Below, one piece after another: positions 34,651 to 50,000 of a stretch of DNA of 64,000 nt (the first letter of the stretch is position 1; each line of letters begins with the position of its first letter). The position numbers were made by a program, and so were the translations under genes. The stretch is from Mercurialis annua. Lineage: Eukaryota > Streptophyta > Magnoliopsida > Malpighiales > Euphorbiaceae. The stretch is from assembly GCF_937616625.2 (NCBI RefSeq), contig NC_065574.1, positions 26,352,501 to 26,416,500 on the forward strand, read 5' to 3'. Below the pieces are notes generated by a model, which saw only the letters and a list, made by a program, of their open reading frames with translations, made no database searches and had not been told where the DNA came from.

Positions 34651-37600
34651 GATGCGACATACTAATCTATTATCGCTTTTTACGAACACTCTTTGTAATA
34701 TAACCTAACTATTGTTAGGTAATTGGAACGAGGCGATAGAGAGACTTGTGATGCGACTAAATCATGGTAATCGATACGACGTGTTAAAGAGACTTGAGAC
34801 GCGACATGCTAATCTAGCGTCCCTTTTCACGCACACTTTGCGTAATATAACCTAACCATCCTCAGGTAATCGAAACAACGCGTTAAAGAGACTTGAGATA
34901 CGACATACTATTATACCGTCACTTTTCATGCACACTTTGCGTAATATAACCTCACCATGCTCAGGTAATGGAAACGACGCATTAAAGAGACTTGAGATGC
35001 GACATACTAATCTAGCGTCACTTTTCACGCACATTTTGCGTAATATAACCTAACCATGCTTAGGTAATCGGAACGACGCGTTAGTGGGACTTGAGACGCA
35101 ACATAGTAATCTAGCGTCACTTTTCACGCACACTTTGCGTAATATCCATGCTTGGATAATCGGGACAACGCGTTAAAGAGACTTGTGACGCGACATAAGC
35201 ATGGTAATCGAAACGACGCGTTAAAGAGACTTGAGATGAGACATACTAATATATTGTCACTTTTCACGCACACTCTGCGTAATATAACCTAACCATGCTT
35301 AGGTAATTGGAACGAGGCGTTAAAGAGACTTGTGACCCGACATAATCATGGTAATCGAAACGACGTGTTTGACTTGAGACGCGACATACTAATCTAGCGT
35401 CACTTTTCAAGCACAGCTTGCATAATATAACCTAAGAATGCTTAGGTAATCGAAACGACGTGTTAGAGAGATTTGTGACGCGAGATAAGCATGGTAATCG
35501 AAATGACACGTTAAAGAGACTTGAGACGTGACATACTAATCTACCGTCAATTTTCCCGCACACTTTGCGTAATATAACCTAACCATGCATAGGTTATCAG
35601 AACGATGCATTAAAAAGACTTCAATCGCGACATACTAATCTATTGTTACTTTTAACACAAACTTTGCGTAATATAAACTAACCTTGATTAGGTAATCGAA
35701 AAGACGCATTAAAGTGACTTGAGACATGTCATACTAATCTAGCATCACTTTTTACGTACTCTTTGCGTAGTAAATCTTAACCATGCTTAGGTAATTGGAA
35801 CGACGCGTCAAAAAGACTTGAGATGCAACAGAATAATATCTATTGTCACTTTTCACGTACACTTTGCGTAATATAAACTTACCATGCTTAAGTAATTGGA
35901 ACGACGCGTTAGAGAGAGTTGTGACGCGACATAACAATGGTAATCGCAACGACACCTTACAGAGACTTGAGACGCGACATAGTAATCTGGCGTCACTTTT
36001 AACGCACACTTTGCGTAATATAACCTACCCATACTCAGGTAATCGGAACAGCACGTTAGTGAGACTTGTGACATGACATACCAATATAGCATCACTTTTC
36101 ACGCACACTTCAATGCATAGTAATCGGAACGACGCGTTAATGAGACTTGTGACGCGACATAGTAATCTAGCTTTACTTTTAACGCACACTTTCCATAATA
36201 TAATCTAACCATGCTTAGGTAATAAGAACGACGTATTAGAGAGACTCGTGATGCGACATAAGCATGGTAATCAAAACGACGCGTTAAAGAAACTTGTGAC
36301 ACGACATAATAATCTAGCGTACACTTTGCGTAATATAACCTAACCATGCTTAGGTAATCGGAACGACGCGTTAGAGAGACTTGTGACGTGACATAAGCAT
36401 GGTAATCAAAACGACGCGTTAAAGAGACTCGAGACGCGACATACTAATCAACCGTCACTTTTCACGCACACTTTGTGTAATATAACCTAACCATGCTTAG
36501 CTAATCAGAACGACGCGTTAAAGAGACTTCAGACACGTCATACAAATCTAGCATCACTTTTTACGCACTCTTTCCGTGTAATATAACCTAACCATGCTTA
36601 GGTAATTGGAACGACGCGTTAAAGAGACTTGAGATGCGACGTACTAATCTAGCGTCACTTTTCACGCACACTTTGCGTAATATAACCTATCCATACTTAG
36701 TTAATCAGAACAACAAGTTGATGAGACTTGAGACGCGACATACCAATCTAGAGTCACTTTTCACGCACATTTTGTATAATATAACCTATCCATACTTAGT
36801 TAATCAGAAAACACGTTGATGAGACTTGAGACGCAGCATACTAATCTAGCGTCACTTTTCACGCACACTTTGCATAATATAACCTACCAATGCTTAGGTA
36901 ATCGGAACGACGTGTTAGAGAGACTTTTGACGCGAGATAAGCATGGTAATTGAAACGACGTGTTAAAGAGACTTGAGACGCGACATACTAATCTTGCTTC
37001 ACTTTTCACGCACATTTTGCGTAATATAACTTATCAATGCTTAGGTAATTGGAACGATGCGTTAGAGAGAGTTGTGACGCGACATAAGCATGGTAATCGA
37101 AACGACGCGTTAAAGAGAAATGAGACGCGACATACTAATCTAGCGTCAATTATCACGCACACTTTGCGTAACATAACCTAACCATGCAAAAGTAATCGAA
37201 ACGACGCGTTAAAGAGAATTGAGACGCGACAAACTAATCTAGGGTTACTTTTCACGCAGACTTTGCGTAATAAAACCTAACCATGCTTAGTTAATCGGAA
37301 CAACGCGTAGAAGAGACTTGAGACGCAACATACTAATCTAACGTCACTTTTCACGCACACTTTGCGTAATATAATCTAACCATGCTTAAGTAATCGAAAC
37401 GACGCGTTAAAAAGACGTGAGACGCGACTTACTAATCTATTGTCTCTTTTAACGCACACTTTGCGTAATATAACCTAACAATGCTTAGGTAATCGTAACG
37501 ACGCATTAAAGAGACTTGAGACACGACATACTAATTTAGCATCACTTTTTACTAATCTATTTTACTTTTCTCGCACACTTTGAGTAATGTATACTAACCA

Positions 37601-39780
37601 TGCTTAGGTAATTGGAACAATGCGTTAGAGAGACTTGTGACGCGACATAAGAATGGTAATGAAACGACGCCTTAAAGAGACATGACACTTTGCGTAATTT
37701 AATCTAACCATGTATAGGTAATGCGACAGACGCGTTAAAGAGACATGATACGCGACATACTAATCTAGCGTCACTTTTCACGCACATTTTGTGTAATATA
37801 ACCTAACCATGCTTAGGTGTCGGAACGACGCGTTAAAGAGACTTGTGACTCGACATAAGCATAGTAATCAAAACAACGCGTTAAAGAGACTTGAGACGCG
37901 ACATAGTAATCTACTGTCACTTTTTACGCACACTTTGCGTAATATAAGCTAATGTGATGCTTAGGTAATCGGAACGACGAGTTAAAGAGACTTGAGACGC
38001 GATATAGTAATCTATCATCACTTCTTACGCACGCTTTGCATAACCTAACCTAACCGTTCTTAGGTAATTGGAACGATGCGTTAAAGAGACTTGAGACGCG
38101 TCTTACTAATCTAGCGTCACTTTTCACGCACACTTTGCGTAATATACCCAAACTATGCCTAGGTAATCGGAACGACGCGTTAGAGAGACTTATGGAACGA
38201 CATAAGCATGGTAATCAAAACGATGCGTTGAAGAGTCTTGAGACGCGACATACTAATATAGCGTCACTTTTCACGCACACTTTGCGTAATATAACCAAAC
38301 CAAGCTTATGTAATCAAAACGACGCGTTAAAGATACTTGAGACGCGACAAAATAATCAATTGTGACTTTTCATGCACACTTTGTGTAATATAACCTAACC
38401 ATGCTTAGTTAATCGGAACAACACGTTAAAGAGACTTGAGACGCAACATACTAATCTAGCGTCATTTTTCACGCACACTTTGCGTAATATAACCTAACCA
38501 TGCTTAGGTAATCGAAACGACGCGCTGAAGTGACTTGTGACGCGACATAGTACTCTACCGTAAATATTAACGCACACTTTGCGTAATATAACCTAACCAT
38601 AATTAGGTAATCGGAACAACGCATTAGAGAGACTTATAAGCATGGTATTCGAAACGACGTGTTACTGAGACAGGAGATGCGACATACTAATATAGCGTCA
38701 CTTTTCACGCACACTTTGCGTAATATAACCTAACCATTCTAAGGTAATCGGAACAATGCGTTAAAGAGACTTGTGATGCGATATAGTAATCTAGCTTCAC
38801 TTTTAACGCAAACTTTCCATAATATAAACTAAATATGCTTAGGTAATCAGAACGACGCGTTAGAGAATCGAAACGACATGTTAATGAAACTTGAGACGCG
38901 ACATACTAATTTAGAGTCACGTTTCACGCACACTTTTCATAATATAACCTAACCATGCTTAGGTAATCAGAACGACGCGTTAAAGAAACTTGTGATGCGA
39001 CATAGTGATCTAGCATCACTTTTAACGCATACTTTGGGTAATATAACCAAACCATGCTTAGGTAATTGGGACGACGCGTTAGAGAGACTTGTGACGTGAC
39101 ATAAGCATGGTATTCGAAACAACGGGTTAAAGACACTTGAGACGCGACATACTAATCTAGACCCACACTTTGCATAATATATACCTAACCATGCTTAGGT
39201 AATCGAAACGACGCGTTAAAGAGACATGAGACGCGACATACTAATCTATTGTCACTTTTAACGCACACTTTGCGTAATATAACCTAACCGTGCTTAGGCA
39301 TTCGGAACGACGCGTTAAAAAGAGTTGAGTCACAACATACCAATCTAACCAACACTTTTCCGCACTCTTTGCATAATTTAACCTAACCATGCTTAGGTAA
39401 TCGGAACTACGCGTCAAAAAGACTTGAGACGCGACATACTAATCTATTTCACTTTTCACGCACTTTTGCGTAATATAAACTAACCATGCTTAGGTAATTG
39501 GAACGATGCGTTAGAGAGACTTGTGACGCGAAATAAGAATGCTAATGAAACGATGCCTTCAAGAGACATTAGATGCAACATACTAATCTAGCGTCACTTT
39601 TCACGCACACTTTGCGTAATATAACCTAATCATGCTTAGGTAATAGGAAAGACGCGTTAGAGAGACTTGTGAAGCGACATACTAATCTAGCGTCACTTTT
39701 CACGCACACTTTGAATAATATAACCTAACCATTCTTAGGTAATCGGATTGACTTGTTAGAGAAACTTGTGACACGACATA
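34651..39780 (+). repeat. Satellite array, block 4
   Basis: About 5.1 kb of diverged satellite, same orientation, no gene. Another copy of the recurring cassette lies at about 37.5-38.1 kb, and part of one at 39.35-39.6 kb. A local monomer duplication is visible at 36684-36880: two adjacent units share CCATACTTAGTTAATCAGAA and GTTGATGAGACTTGAGACGC. Several joints are out of phase (near 36112, 37545 and 38866), where short stretches of the monomer are missing. Confidence 0.96.
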
Positions 39781-42700
39781 AGCATGGTAATTGAAACGAC
39801 GCGTTAAAGAGAGATGAGACACGACATACTAATCTCGCTTTACTTTTTACGCACATTTTGCATAATATAACCTATCAATGTTTAGGTAATTGGAACGACG
39901 CGTTAGAGACACTTGTGACGCGAAATAAGCATGGTAATCCAACGACGCGTTAAAGAGAGATGAGACACAACATACTAATTTAGCGTCACTTTTCACGCAA
40001 ACTTTGCGTAATATAACCTAACCATGCATAAGTAATCGAAACTACGCGTTAAAGAGACTTGAGATGCGACAAAGTAATCTAGCATCACTTTTCACGCACA
40101 CTTTGCGTAATATAACCTAACCTTGCTTAGTTAATCTGAACGACGCGTTAGAGAGACTTGTGACGCGACATAAGCATGGTAATCGAAACAACGCGTTAAA
40201 GAGAGCTGAGACGCGACATACTAATCTAGCGTCCCTTTTCACGCACACATTGCATAATATAACCACACCATGCTTATGTAATCAAAACGACGCTTAAAAG
40301 ATATTTGAGACGCGACAAACTAATCTACTGTCACTTTTCACGCACACTTTGTGTAATATAACCTATCCATGGTTAGTTAATTGGAACAACGCGTTAAAGA
40401 GACTTGATACGCAACATACTAATATATCGTCACTTTTCACGCACACTTTGCGTAATATAACCTAGCCATGCTAAGGTAATCGGAACGACGCGCTGAAGTG
40501 ACTTGTGACGCGACATAGTACTCTACTGTAAATTTTAACGCACACTTTGCGTAATATAACCTAACCATAATTAGGTAATCGGAACGACGCGTTAGAGAGA
40601 CTTGTGACGTGACATAAGCATGGTATTCGAAACGACGCGTTATTGAGACTTGAGACGTGACATACTAATCTAGCGTCACTTTTCACGCACACTTTGTGTA
40701 ATATAACCTAACCATTTTAATGTAATCGGAACAATGCGTTAAAGATACTTGTGATGCGATATAGTAATCTAACTTCACTTTTAACGCAAATTTTCCGTAA
40801 TATAAACTAAATATGCTTAGGTAATCGGTACGACGCGTTAGAGAGACTTGTGATGCGACTATAAGCATGGTAATCGAAACGACATGTTAAAGAGACTTGA
40901 GACGCGGCATACTAATTTAGAGTCACGTTTCACGCACACTTTGCATAATATAACCTAACCACGCTTAGGTAATCAGAACGACGCGTTAAAGAAACTTATG
41001 ATGCGACATAGTGATCTAGCGTCACTTTTAACGCATACTTTGCGTAATATAACCAAACCATGCTTAGGTAATCGGGACGACGCGTTAGAGAGACTTGTGA
41101 CGCGACATAAGCATGGTATTCGAAACAACGGGTTAAAGACACTTGAGACGCGACATACTAATCTAGCGTCACTTTTCACCCACACTTTGCGTAATATACC
41201 TAACCATGCTTAGGTAATCGAAACGACGCGTTAATGAGACATGAGACACGACATACTAATCTATTGTCAATTTTCACAAACACTTTGCGTAATATAACCT
41301 AACCGTGCCTAGGTAATCGGAACGACGCGTTAAAAAGACTTGAGACACGACATACCAATCTAGCATCACTTTTTATGCACTCTTTGCGTAATTTAACCTA
41401 ACCATGCTTAGGTAATCGGAAAGTCGCGTCAAAAAGACTTGAGCCGCGACATTCTTATCTATAACATTTTTCACGCACACTTTGCGTAGTATAAACTAAC
41501 CATATATAGGTAATTGAAACAATGAATTAGAGAGACTTGTGACGTGAAATAAGAATGGTAATCTAGACGCGACATGTTAAAGAGACATTAGACGCGACAT
41601 GCTAATCTAGCGTCACTTTTCACGCACACTTTGCGCAATATAACCTAACCATGCTTCGGTAATCGAACCGACGCGTTATAGAGACATGAGATGCGACATA
41701 CTAATCTAGCGTTACTTTTCACGCACACTTTGTGTAGTATAACCTAACCATGCTTAGGTGTTCGGAACGACGAGACAAAGAGACTTGTGACGCGACATAA
41801 GCACAGTAATTAAAACAAAGCGTTAAAGAGACTTGAAATGCGACATACTAATCTAGCGTCACTTTTTACGCACACTTTGAGTAATATAACCTACGATGCT
41901 TAGGTAATCAGAACGACGCGTTAAAGAGACTTGAGACGCGACATACTAATCACGAGTCACTTCTTACACACGCTATGCGTAATATAACCAAACCATGCTT
42001 AGGTAATCGGAATGACGAGTTAGAGAAACTTGTGACATCAGTGCAGTACTTGTCCTAGGAGTGCTTTCTCCCGAGCCAGTGAATGAATCCCTCAAACAGT
42101 CAGTGCTGAACAGATGAAGAATCTTCTTTTAACGATTGAGATCGCCTCTTTTCTTTCTTGGACATGAAAGACGTTCGACATAAGCATGGTAATCGAAACG
42201 ACGCGTTAAAGAGATTAAGACGCGACATACTAATCTAGCGTCACTTTTCACGCACACTTTGCGTAATAGAACCTAACCATGCTTAGGTAATCGAAAAGAC
42301 GCGTGGGAGAGACTTGAGACGCGACAAACTAATCTAGCGTCACTTTTCAAGCACACTTTGCGTAATATAACCTAACCATGCTTAGTTAATCGGAACAACG
42401 CGTTAAAGAGATTTGAGACAGAACATACAAATCTAGCATCACTTTTCTCGCACACTTTGCGTAATATAACCTAACCATGCTTAGGTAATCGGAATGACGC
42501 GTTAAAGTATCTTGTGACGCGACATAAGTGCTATTATCAATTTTAACGCACACTTTGCATAATATAACCTAACCATGATTAGGTAATCGGAACGACGCGG
42601 TAGAGAGACTTGTGACGCGACATAAGCATGATAATCGAAACGACGCATTAAAGAGACTTGAGACGCGACTTACTAATCTAGCATCAATTTTCACGCACAC

Positions 42701-43437
42701 TTTGCATAATATAACCTAACCATGATTTGGTAATCGGAACGACACGTTTGAGAGACTTGTGACACGACATAAGCATGGTAATCAAAACGACGCGTTAAAG
42801 GGACTTGAGACGCGACATACTAATCTAGCGTCACTGTTCACGCACACTTTGGGTATATAACCTAACCATGCTGACGCGTTAAAGAGACTTGTGACGCGAC
42901 ATACTAATCTAGTATAACTTTTCACGCACAACCTAACCATGCTTAGGTAATCGGAACGACGCGTTAAAGAGACTTGTTACGAGACATATTAATCTAGCTT
43001 CACTTTTAACGCACACTTTCCAAAATATAAATTAAACATGCTTAGGTAATCAGAACGACTCGTTAAAGAGACTTGTGACCTGACATAAGCATGGTAATTA
43101 AAACGACGCGTAAAAGAGACTTGAGACGCGACATACTAATCTAGAGTCACTTTTCCCGCACACTTTGTGTAATACAACCTAACCATGCTTAGGTAATTGG
43201 AACAACGCATTAAAAATACTTGAGACGCAACATACAAATCTAACGGCATTTTTCACGCACACTTTGCGTAATATAACCTAACCATGCTAACGTAATCGGA
43301 ACGACGCGTTAAAGTGACTTGTGACGTGACATAGTACTCTACCGTCAATTTTAACGCACACTTTGCATAATACAACCTAACTGAACCATGATTAGGTAAT
43401 CGAAACGACACGTTTGAGAGACTTGTGACGCGACATA
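39781..43437 (+). repeat. 3657-bp HOR, copy 1
   Basis: First of four head-to-tail copies of a 3657-bp higher-order repeat. I placed the unit start at AGCATGGTAATTGAAACGAC, where similarity to the next copy begins. Each unit comprises some 30 or more satellite modules in a fixed order plus one 139-bp non-satellite insert. This copy and copy 4 share variants that copies 2 and 3 lack (for example TTGATACGCAAC near 40408). Confidence 0.95.
42037..42175. other. 139-bp non-satellite insert, HOR copy 1
   Basis: Unique-looking sequence from ATCAGTGCAGTACTTG to CATGAAAGACGTT between two ordinary satellite halves (CTTGTGAC and CGACATAAGCATGG). It has no TG/CA ends, no clear target duplication and no PBS. 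An 18-codon frame (ATG at 42116) is too short to mean much. The more G/C-balanced composition could point to a captured single-copy or organellar fragment, but I do not recognise it. Confidence 0.85.
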
Positions 43438-46400
43438 AGCATGGTAATTGAAACGACGCGTTAAAGAGAGATGAGACACGACATACTAATCTCGCTTTAC
43501 TTTTCACGCACATTTTGCATAATATAACCTATCAATGTTTAGGTAATTGGAACGACGCGTTAGAGACACTTGTGACGCGAAATAAGCATGGTAATCCAAC
43601 GACGCGTTAAAGAGAGATGAGACGCGACATACTAATTTAGCGTCACTTTTCACGCAAACTTTGCGTAATATAACCTAACCATGCATAAGTAATCGAAACT
43701 ACGCGTTAAAGAGACTTGAGATGCGACAAAGTAATCTAGCATCACGTTTCACGCACACTTCGCGTAATATAACCTAACCTTGCTTAGTTAATCTGAACGA
43801 CGCGTTAGAGAGACTTGTGACGCGACATAAGCATGGTAATCGAAACAACGCGTTAAAGAGAGCTGAGACGCGACATACTAATCTAGCGTCACTTTTCACG
43901 CACACATTGCATAATATAACCACACCATGCTTATGTAATCAAAACGACGCTTAAAAGATATTTGAGACGCGACAAACTAATCTACTGTCACTTTTCACGC
44001 ACACTTTGTGTAATATAACCTATCCATGGTTAGTTAATTGGAACAACGCGTTAAAGAGACTTGATAAGCAACATACTAATCTATCGTCACTTTTCACGCA
44101 CACTTTGCGTAATATAACCTAGCCATGCTAAGGTAATCAGAACGACGCGCTGAAGTGACTTGTGACGCGACATAGTACTCTACTGTAAATTTTAACGCAC
44201 ACTTTGCGTAATATAACCTAACCATAATTAGGTAATCGGAACGACGCGTTAGAGAGACTTGTGACGTGACATAATCATGGTATTCGAAACGACGCGTTAT
44301 TGAGACTTGAGATGTGACATACTAATCTAGCGTCACTTTTCACGCACACTTTGTGTAATATAACCTAACCATTTTAATGTAATTGGAACAATGCGTTAAA
44401 GATACTTGTGATGCGATATAGTAATCTAACTTCACTTTTAACGCAAATTTTCCATAATATAAACTAAATATGCTTAGGTAATCGGTACGACGCGTTAGAG
44501 AGACTTGTGATGCGACTATAAGCATGGTAATCGAAACGACATGTTAAAGAGACTTGAGACGCGGCATACTAATTTAGAGTCACGTTTCACGCACACTTTG
44601 CATAATATAACCTAACCACGCTTAGGTAATCAGAACGACGCGTTAAAGAAACTTGTGATGAGACATAGTGATCTAGCGTCACTTTTAACGCATACTTTGC
44701 GTAATATAACCAAACCATGCTTAGGTAATCGGGACGACGCGTTAGAGAGACTTGTGACGCGACATAAGCATGGTATTGAAAACAACGGGTTAAAGACACT
44801 TGAGACGCGACATACTAATCTAGCGTCACTTTTCACCCACACTTTGCGTAATATACCTAGCCATGCTTAGGTAATCGAAACGACGCGTTAATGAGACATG
44901 AGACACGACATACTAATCTATTGTCACTTTTCACAAACACTTTGCGTAATATAACCTAACCGTGCCTAGGTAATCGGAACGACGCGTTAAAAAGACTTGA
45001 GACACGACATACCAATCTAGCATCACTTTTTATGCACTCTTTGCGTAATTTAACCTAACCATGCTTAGGTAATCGGAAAGTCGCGTCAAAAAGACTTGAG
45101 CCGCGACATTCTTATCTATAACATTTTTCACGCACACTTTGCGTAGTATAAACTAACCATATATAGGTAACTGAAACAATGCATTAGAGAGACTTCTGAC
45201 GTGAAATAAGAATGGTAATCTAGACGCGACATGTTAAAGAGACATTAGACGCGACATGCTAATCTAGCGTCACTTTTCACGCACACTTTGCGCAATATAA
45301 CCTAACCATGCTTCGGTAATCGAACCGACGCGTTATAGAGACATGAGATGCGACATACTAATCTAGCGTTACTTTTCACGCACACTTTGTGTAGTATAAC
45401 CTAACCATGCTTAGGTGTTCGGAACGACGAGACAAAGAGACTTGTGACGCGACATAAGCACAGTAATTAAAACAAAGCGTTAAAGAGACTTGAAATGCGA
45501 CATACTAATCTAGCGTCACTTTTTACGCACACTTTGAGTAATATAACCTACGATGCTTAGGTAATCAGAACGACGCGTTAAAGAGACTTGAGACGCGACA
45601 TACTAATCACGAGTCACTTCTTACACACGCTATGCGTAATATAACCAAACCATGCTTAGGTAATCGGAATGACGAGTTAGGGAAACTTGTGACATCAGTG
45701 CAGTACTTGTCCTAGGAGTGCTTTCTCCCGAGCCAGTGAATGAATCCCTCAAACAGTCAGTGCTGAACAGATGAAGAATCTTCTTTTAACGATTGAGATC
45801 GCCTCTTTTCTTTCTTGGACATGAAAGACGTTCGACATAAGCATGGTAATCGAAACGACGCGTTAAAGAGATTAAGACGCGACATACTAATCTAGCGTCA
45901 CTTTTCACGCACACTTTGCGTAATAGAACCTAACCATGCTTAGGTAATCGAAAAGACGCGTGGGAGAGACTTGAGACGCGACAAACTAATCTAGCGTCAC
46001 TTTTCAAGCACACTTTGCGTAATATAACCTAACCATGCTTAGTTAATCGGAACAACGCGTTAAAGAGATTTGAGACAGAACATACAAATCTAGCATCACT
46101 TTTCTCGCACACTTTGCGTAATATAACCTAACCATGCTTAGGTAATCGGAATGACGCGTTAAAGTATCTTGTGACGCGACATAAGTGCTATTATCAATTT
46201 TAACGCACACTTTGCATAATATAACCTAACCATGATTAGGTAATCGGAACGACGCGGTAGAGAGACTTGTGACGCGACATAAGCATGATAATCGAAACGA
46301 CGCATTAAAGAGACTTGAGACGCGACTTACTAATCTAGCATCAATTTTCACGCACACTTTGCATAATATAACCTAACCATGATTTGGTAATCGGAACGAC

Positions 46401-47094
46401 ACGTTTGAGAGACTTGTGACACGACATAAGCATGGTAATCAAAACGACGCGTTAAAGGGACTTGAGACGCGACATACTAATCTAGCGTCACTGTTCACGC
46501 ACACTTTGGGTATATAACCTAACCATGCTGACGCGTTAAAGAGACTTGTGACGCGACATACTAATCTAGTATAACTTTTCACGCACAACCTAACCATGCA
46601 TAGGTAATCGGAACGACGCGTTAAAGAGACTTGTTACGAGACATATTAATCTAGCTTCACTTTTAACGCACACTTTCCAAAATATAAATTAAACATGCTT
46701 AGGTAATCAGAACGACTCGTTAAAGAGACTTGTGACCTGACATAAGCATGGTAATTAAAACGACGCGTAAAAGAGACTTGAGACGCGACATACTAATCTA
46801 GAGTCACTTTTCCCGCACACTTTGTGTAATACAACCTAACCATGCTTAGGTAATTGGAACAACGCATTAAAAATACTTGAGACGCAACATACAAATCTAA
46901 CGGCATTTTTCACGCACACTTTGCGTAATATAACCTAACCATGCTAACGTAATCGGAACGACGCGTTAAAGTGACTTGTGACGCGACATAGTACTCTACC
47001 GTCAATTTTAACGCACACTTTGCATAATACAACCTAACTGAACCATGATTAGGTAATCGAAACGACACGTTTGAGAGACTTGTGACGCGACATA
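43438..47094 (+). repeat. 3657-bp HOR, copy 2
   Basis: Starts at AGCATGG exactly 3657 bp after copy 1. It shares private variants with copy 3, such as TTGATAAGCAAC (near 44063 and 47720) and CACGTTTCACGCACACTTCG (near 43742 and 47399), and is nearly identical to it. Confidence 0.95.
45694..45832. other. 139-bp non-satellite insert, HOR copy 2
   Basis: Same insert as 42037-42175, offset exactly 3657 bp, with no difference seen by eye. It is carried by the HOR and is not a separate insertion. Confidence 0.85.
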
Positions 47095-50000
47095 AGCATG
47101 GTAATTGAAACGACGCGTTAAAGAGAGATGAGACACGACATACTAATCTCGCTTTACTTTTCACGCACATTTTGCATAATATAACCTATCAATGTTTAGG
47201 TAATTGGAACGACGCGTTAGAGACACTTGTGACGCGAAATAAGCATGGTAATCCAACGACGCGTTAAAGAGAGATGAGACGCGACATACTAATTTAGCGT
47301 CACTTTTCACGCAAACTTTGCGTAATATAACCTAACCATGCATAAGTAATCGAAACTACGCGTTAAAGAGACTTGAGATGCGACAAAGTAATCTAGCATC
47401 ACGTTTCACGCACACTTCGCGTAATATAACCTAACCTTGCTTAGTTAATCTGAACGACGCGTTAGAGAGACTTGTGCCGCGACATAAGCATGGTAATCGA
47501 AACAACGCTTTAAAGAGAGCTGAGACGCGACATACTAATCTAGCGTCACTTTTCACGCACACATTGCATAATATAACCACACCATGCTTATGTAATCAAA
47601 ACGACGCTTAAAAGATATTTGAGACGCGACAAACTAATCTACTGTCACTTTTCACGCACACTTTGTGTAATATAACCTATCCATGGTTAGTTAATTGGAA
47701 CAACGCGTTAAAGAGACTTGATAAGCAACATACTAATCTATCGTCACTTTTCACGCACACTTTGCGTAATATAACCTAGCCATGCTAAGGTAATCAGAAC
47801 GACGCGCTGAAGTGACTTGTGACGCGACATAGTACTCTACTGTAAATTTTAACGCACACTTTGCGTAATATAACCTAACCATAATTAGGTAATCGGAACG
47901 ACGCGTTAGAGAGACTTGTGACGTGACATAATCATGGTATTCGAAACGACGCGTTATTGAGACTTGAGATGTGACATACTAATCTAGCGTCACTTTTCAC
48001 GCACACTTTGTGTAATATAACCTAACCATTTTAATGTAATTGGAACAATGCGTTAAAGATACTTGTGATGCGATATAGTAATCTAACTTCACTTTTAACG
48101 CAAATTTTCCATAATATAAACTAAATATGCTTAGGTAATCGGTACGACGCGTTAGAGAGACTTGTGATGCGACTATAAGCATGGTAATCGAAACGACATG
48201 TTAAAGAGACTTGAGACGCGGCATACTAATTTAGAGTCACGTTTCACGCACACTTTGCATAATATAACCTAACCACGCTTAGGTAATCAGAACGACGCGT
48301 TAAAGAAACTTGTGATGAGACATAGTGATCTAGCGTCACTTTTAACGCATACTTTGCGTAATATAACCAAACCATGCTTAGGTAATCGGGACGACGCGTT
48401 AGAGAGACTTGTGACGCGACATAAGCATGGTATTGAAAACAACGGGTTAAAGACACTTGAGACGCGACATACTAATCTAGCGTCACTTTTCACCCACACT
48501 TTGCGTAATATACCTAGCCATGCTTAGGTAATCGAAACGACGCGTTAATGAGACATGAGACACGACATACTAATCTATTGTCACTTTTCACAAACACTTT
48601 GCGTAATATAACCTAACCGTGCCTAGGTAATCGGAACGACGCGTTAAAAAGACTTGAGACACGACATACCAATCTAGCATCACTTTTTATGCACTCTTTG
48701 CGTAATTTAACCTAACCATGCTTAGGTAATCGGAAAGTCGCGTCAAAAAGACTTGAGCCGCGACATTCTTATCTATAACATTTTTCACGCACACTTTGCG
48801 TAGTATAAACTAACCATATATAGGTAACTGAAACAATGCATTAGAGAGACTTCTGACGTGAAATAAGAATGGTAATCTAGACGCGACATGTTAAAGAGAC
48901 ATTAGACGCGACATGCTAATCTAGCGTCACTTTTCACGCACACTTTGCGCAATATAACCTAACCATGCTTCGGTAATCGAACCGACGCGTTATAGAGACA
49001 TGAGATGCGACATACTAATCTAGCGTTACTTTTCACGCACACTTTGTGTAGTATAACCTAACCATGCTTAGGTGTTCGGAACGACGAGACAAAGAGACTT
49101 GTGACGCGACATAAGCACAGTAATTAAAACAAAGCGTTAAAGAGACTTGAAATGCGACATACTAATCTAGCGTCACTTTTTACGCACACTTTGAGTAATA
49201 TAACCTACGATGCTTAGGTAATCAGAACGACGCGTTAAAGAGACTTGAGACGCGACATACTAATCACGAGTCACTTCTTACACACGCTATGCGTAATATA
49301 ACCAAACCATGCTTAGGTAATCGGAATGACGAGTTAGGGAAACTTGTGACATCAGTGCAGTACTTGTCCTAGGAGTGCTTTCTCCCGAGCCAGTGAATGA
49401 ATCCCTCAAACAGTCAGTGCTGAACAGATGAAGAATCTTCTTTTAACGATTGAGATCGCCTCTTTTCTTTCTTGGACATGAAAGACGTTCGACATAAGCA
49501 TGGTAATCGAAACGACGCGTTAAAGAGATTAAGACGCGACATACTAATCTAGCGTCACTTTTCACGCACACTTTGCGTAATAGAACCTAACCATGCTTAG
49601 GTAATCGAAAAGACGCGTGGGAGAGACTTGAGACGCGACAAACTAATCTAGCGTCACTTTTCAAGCACACTTTGCGTAATATAACCTAACCATGCTTAGT
49701 TAATCGGAACAACGCGTTAAAGAGATTTGAGACAGAACATACAAATCTAGCATCACTTTTCTCGCACACTTTGCGTAATATAACCTAACCATGCTTAGGT
49801 AATCGGAATGACGCGTTAAAGTATCTTGTGACGCGACATAAGTGCTATTATCAATTTTAACGCACACTTTGCATAATATAACCTAACCATGATTAGGTAA
49901 TCGGAACGACGCGGTAGAGAGACTTGTGACGCGACATAAGCATGATAATCGAAACGACGCATTAAAGAGACTTGAGACGCGACTTACTAATCTAGCATCA

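Noticed and set aside
42116..42172. Short reading frame (ATG at 42116) in the 139-bp insert
   Set aside because: Only 18 codons, no conserved motif and no promoter or context; its persistence in four copies is explained by duplication.
42037..42175. Firm assignment of the 139-bp insert to mitochondrial or plastid DNA
   Set aside because: The composition looks different from the satellite, but I cannot match it to a named organellar gene without a search.
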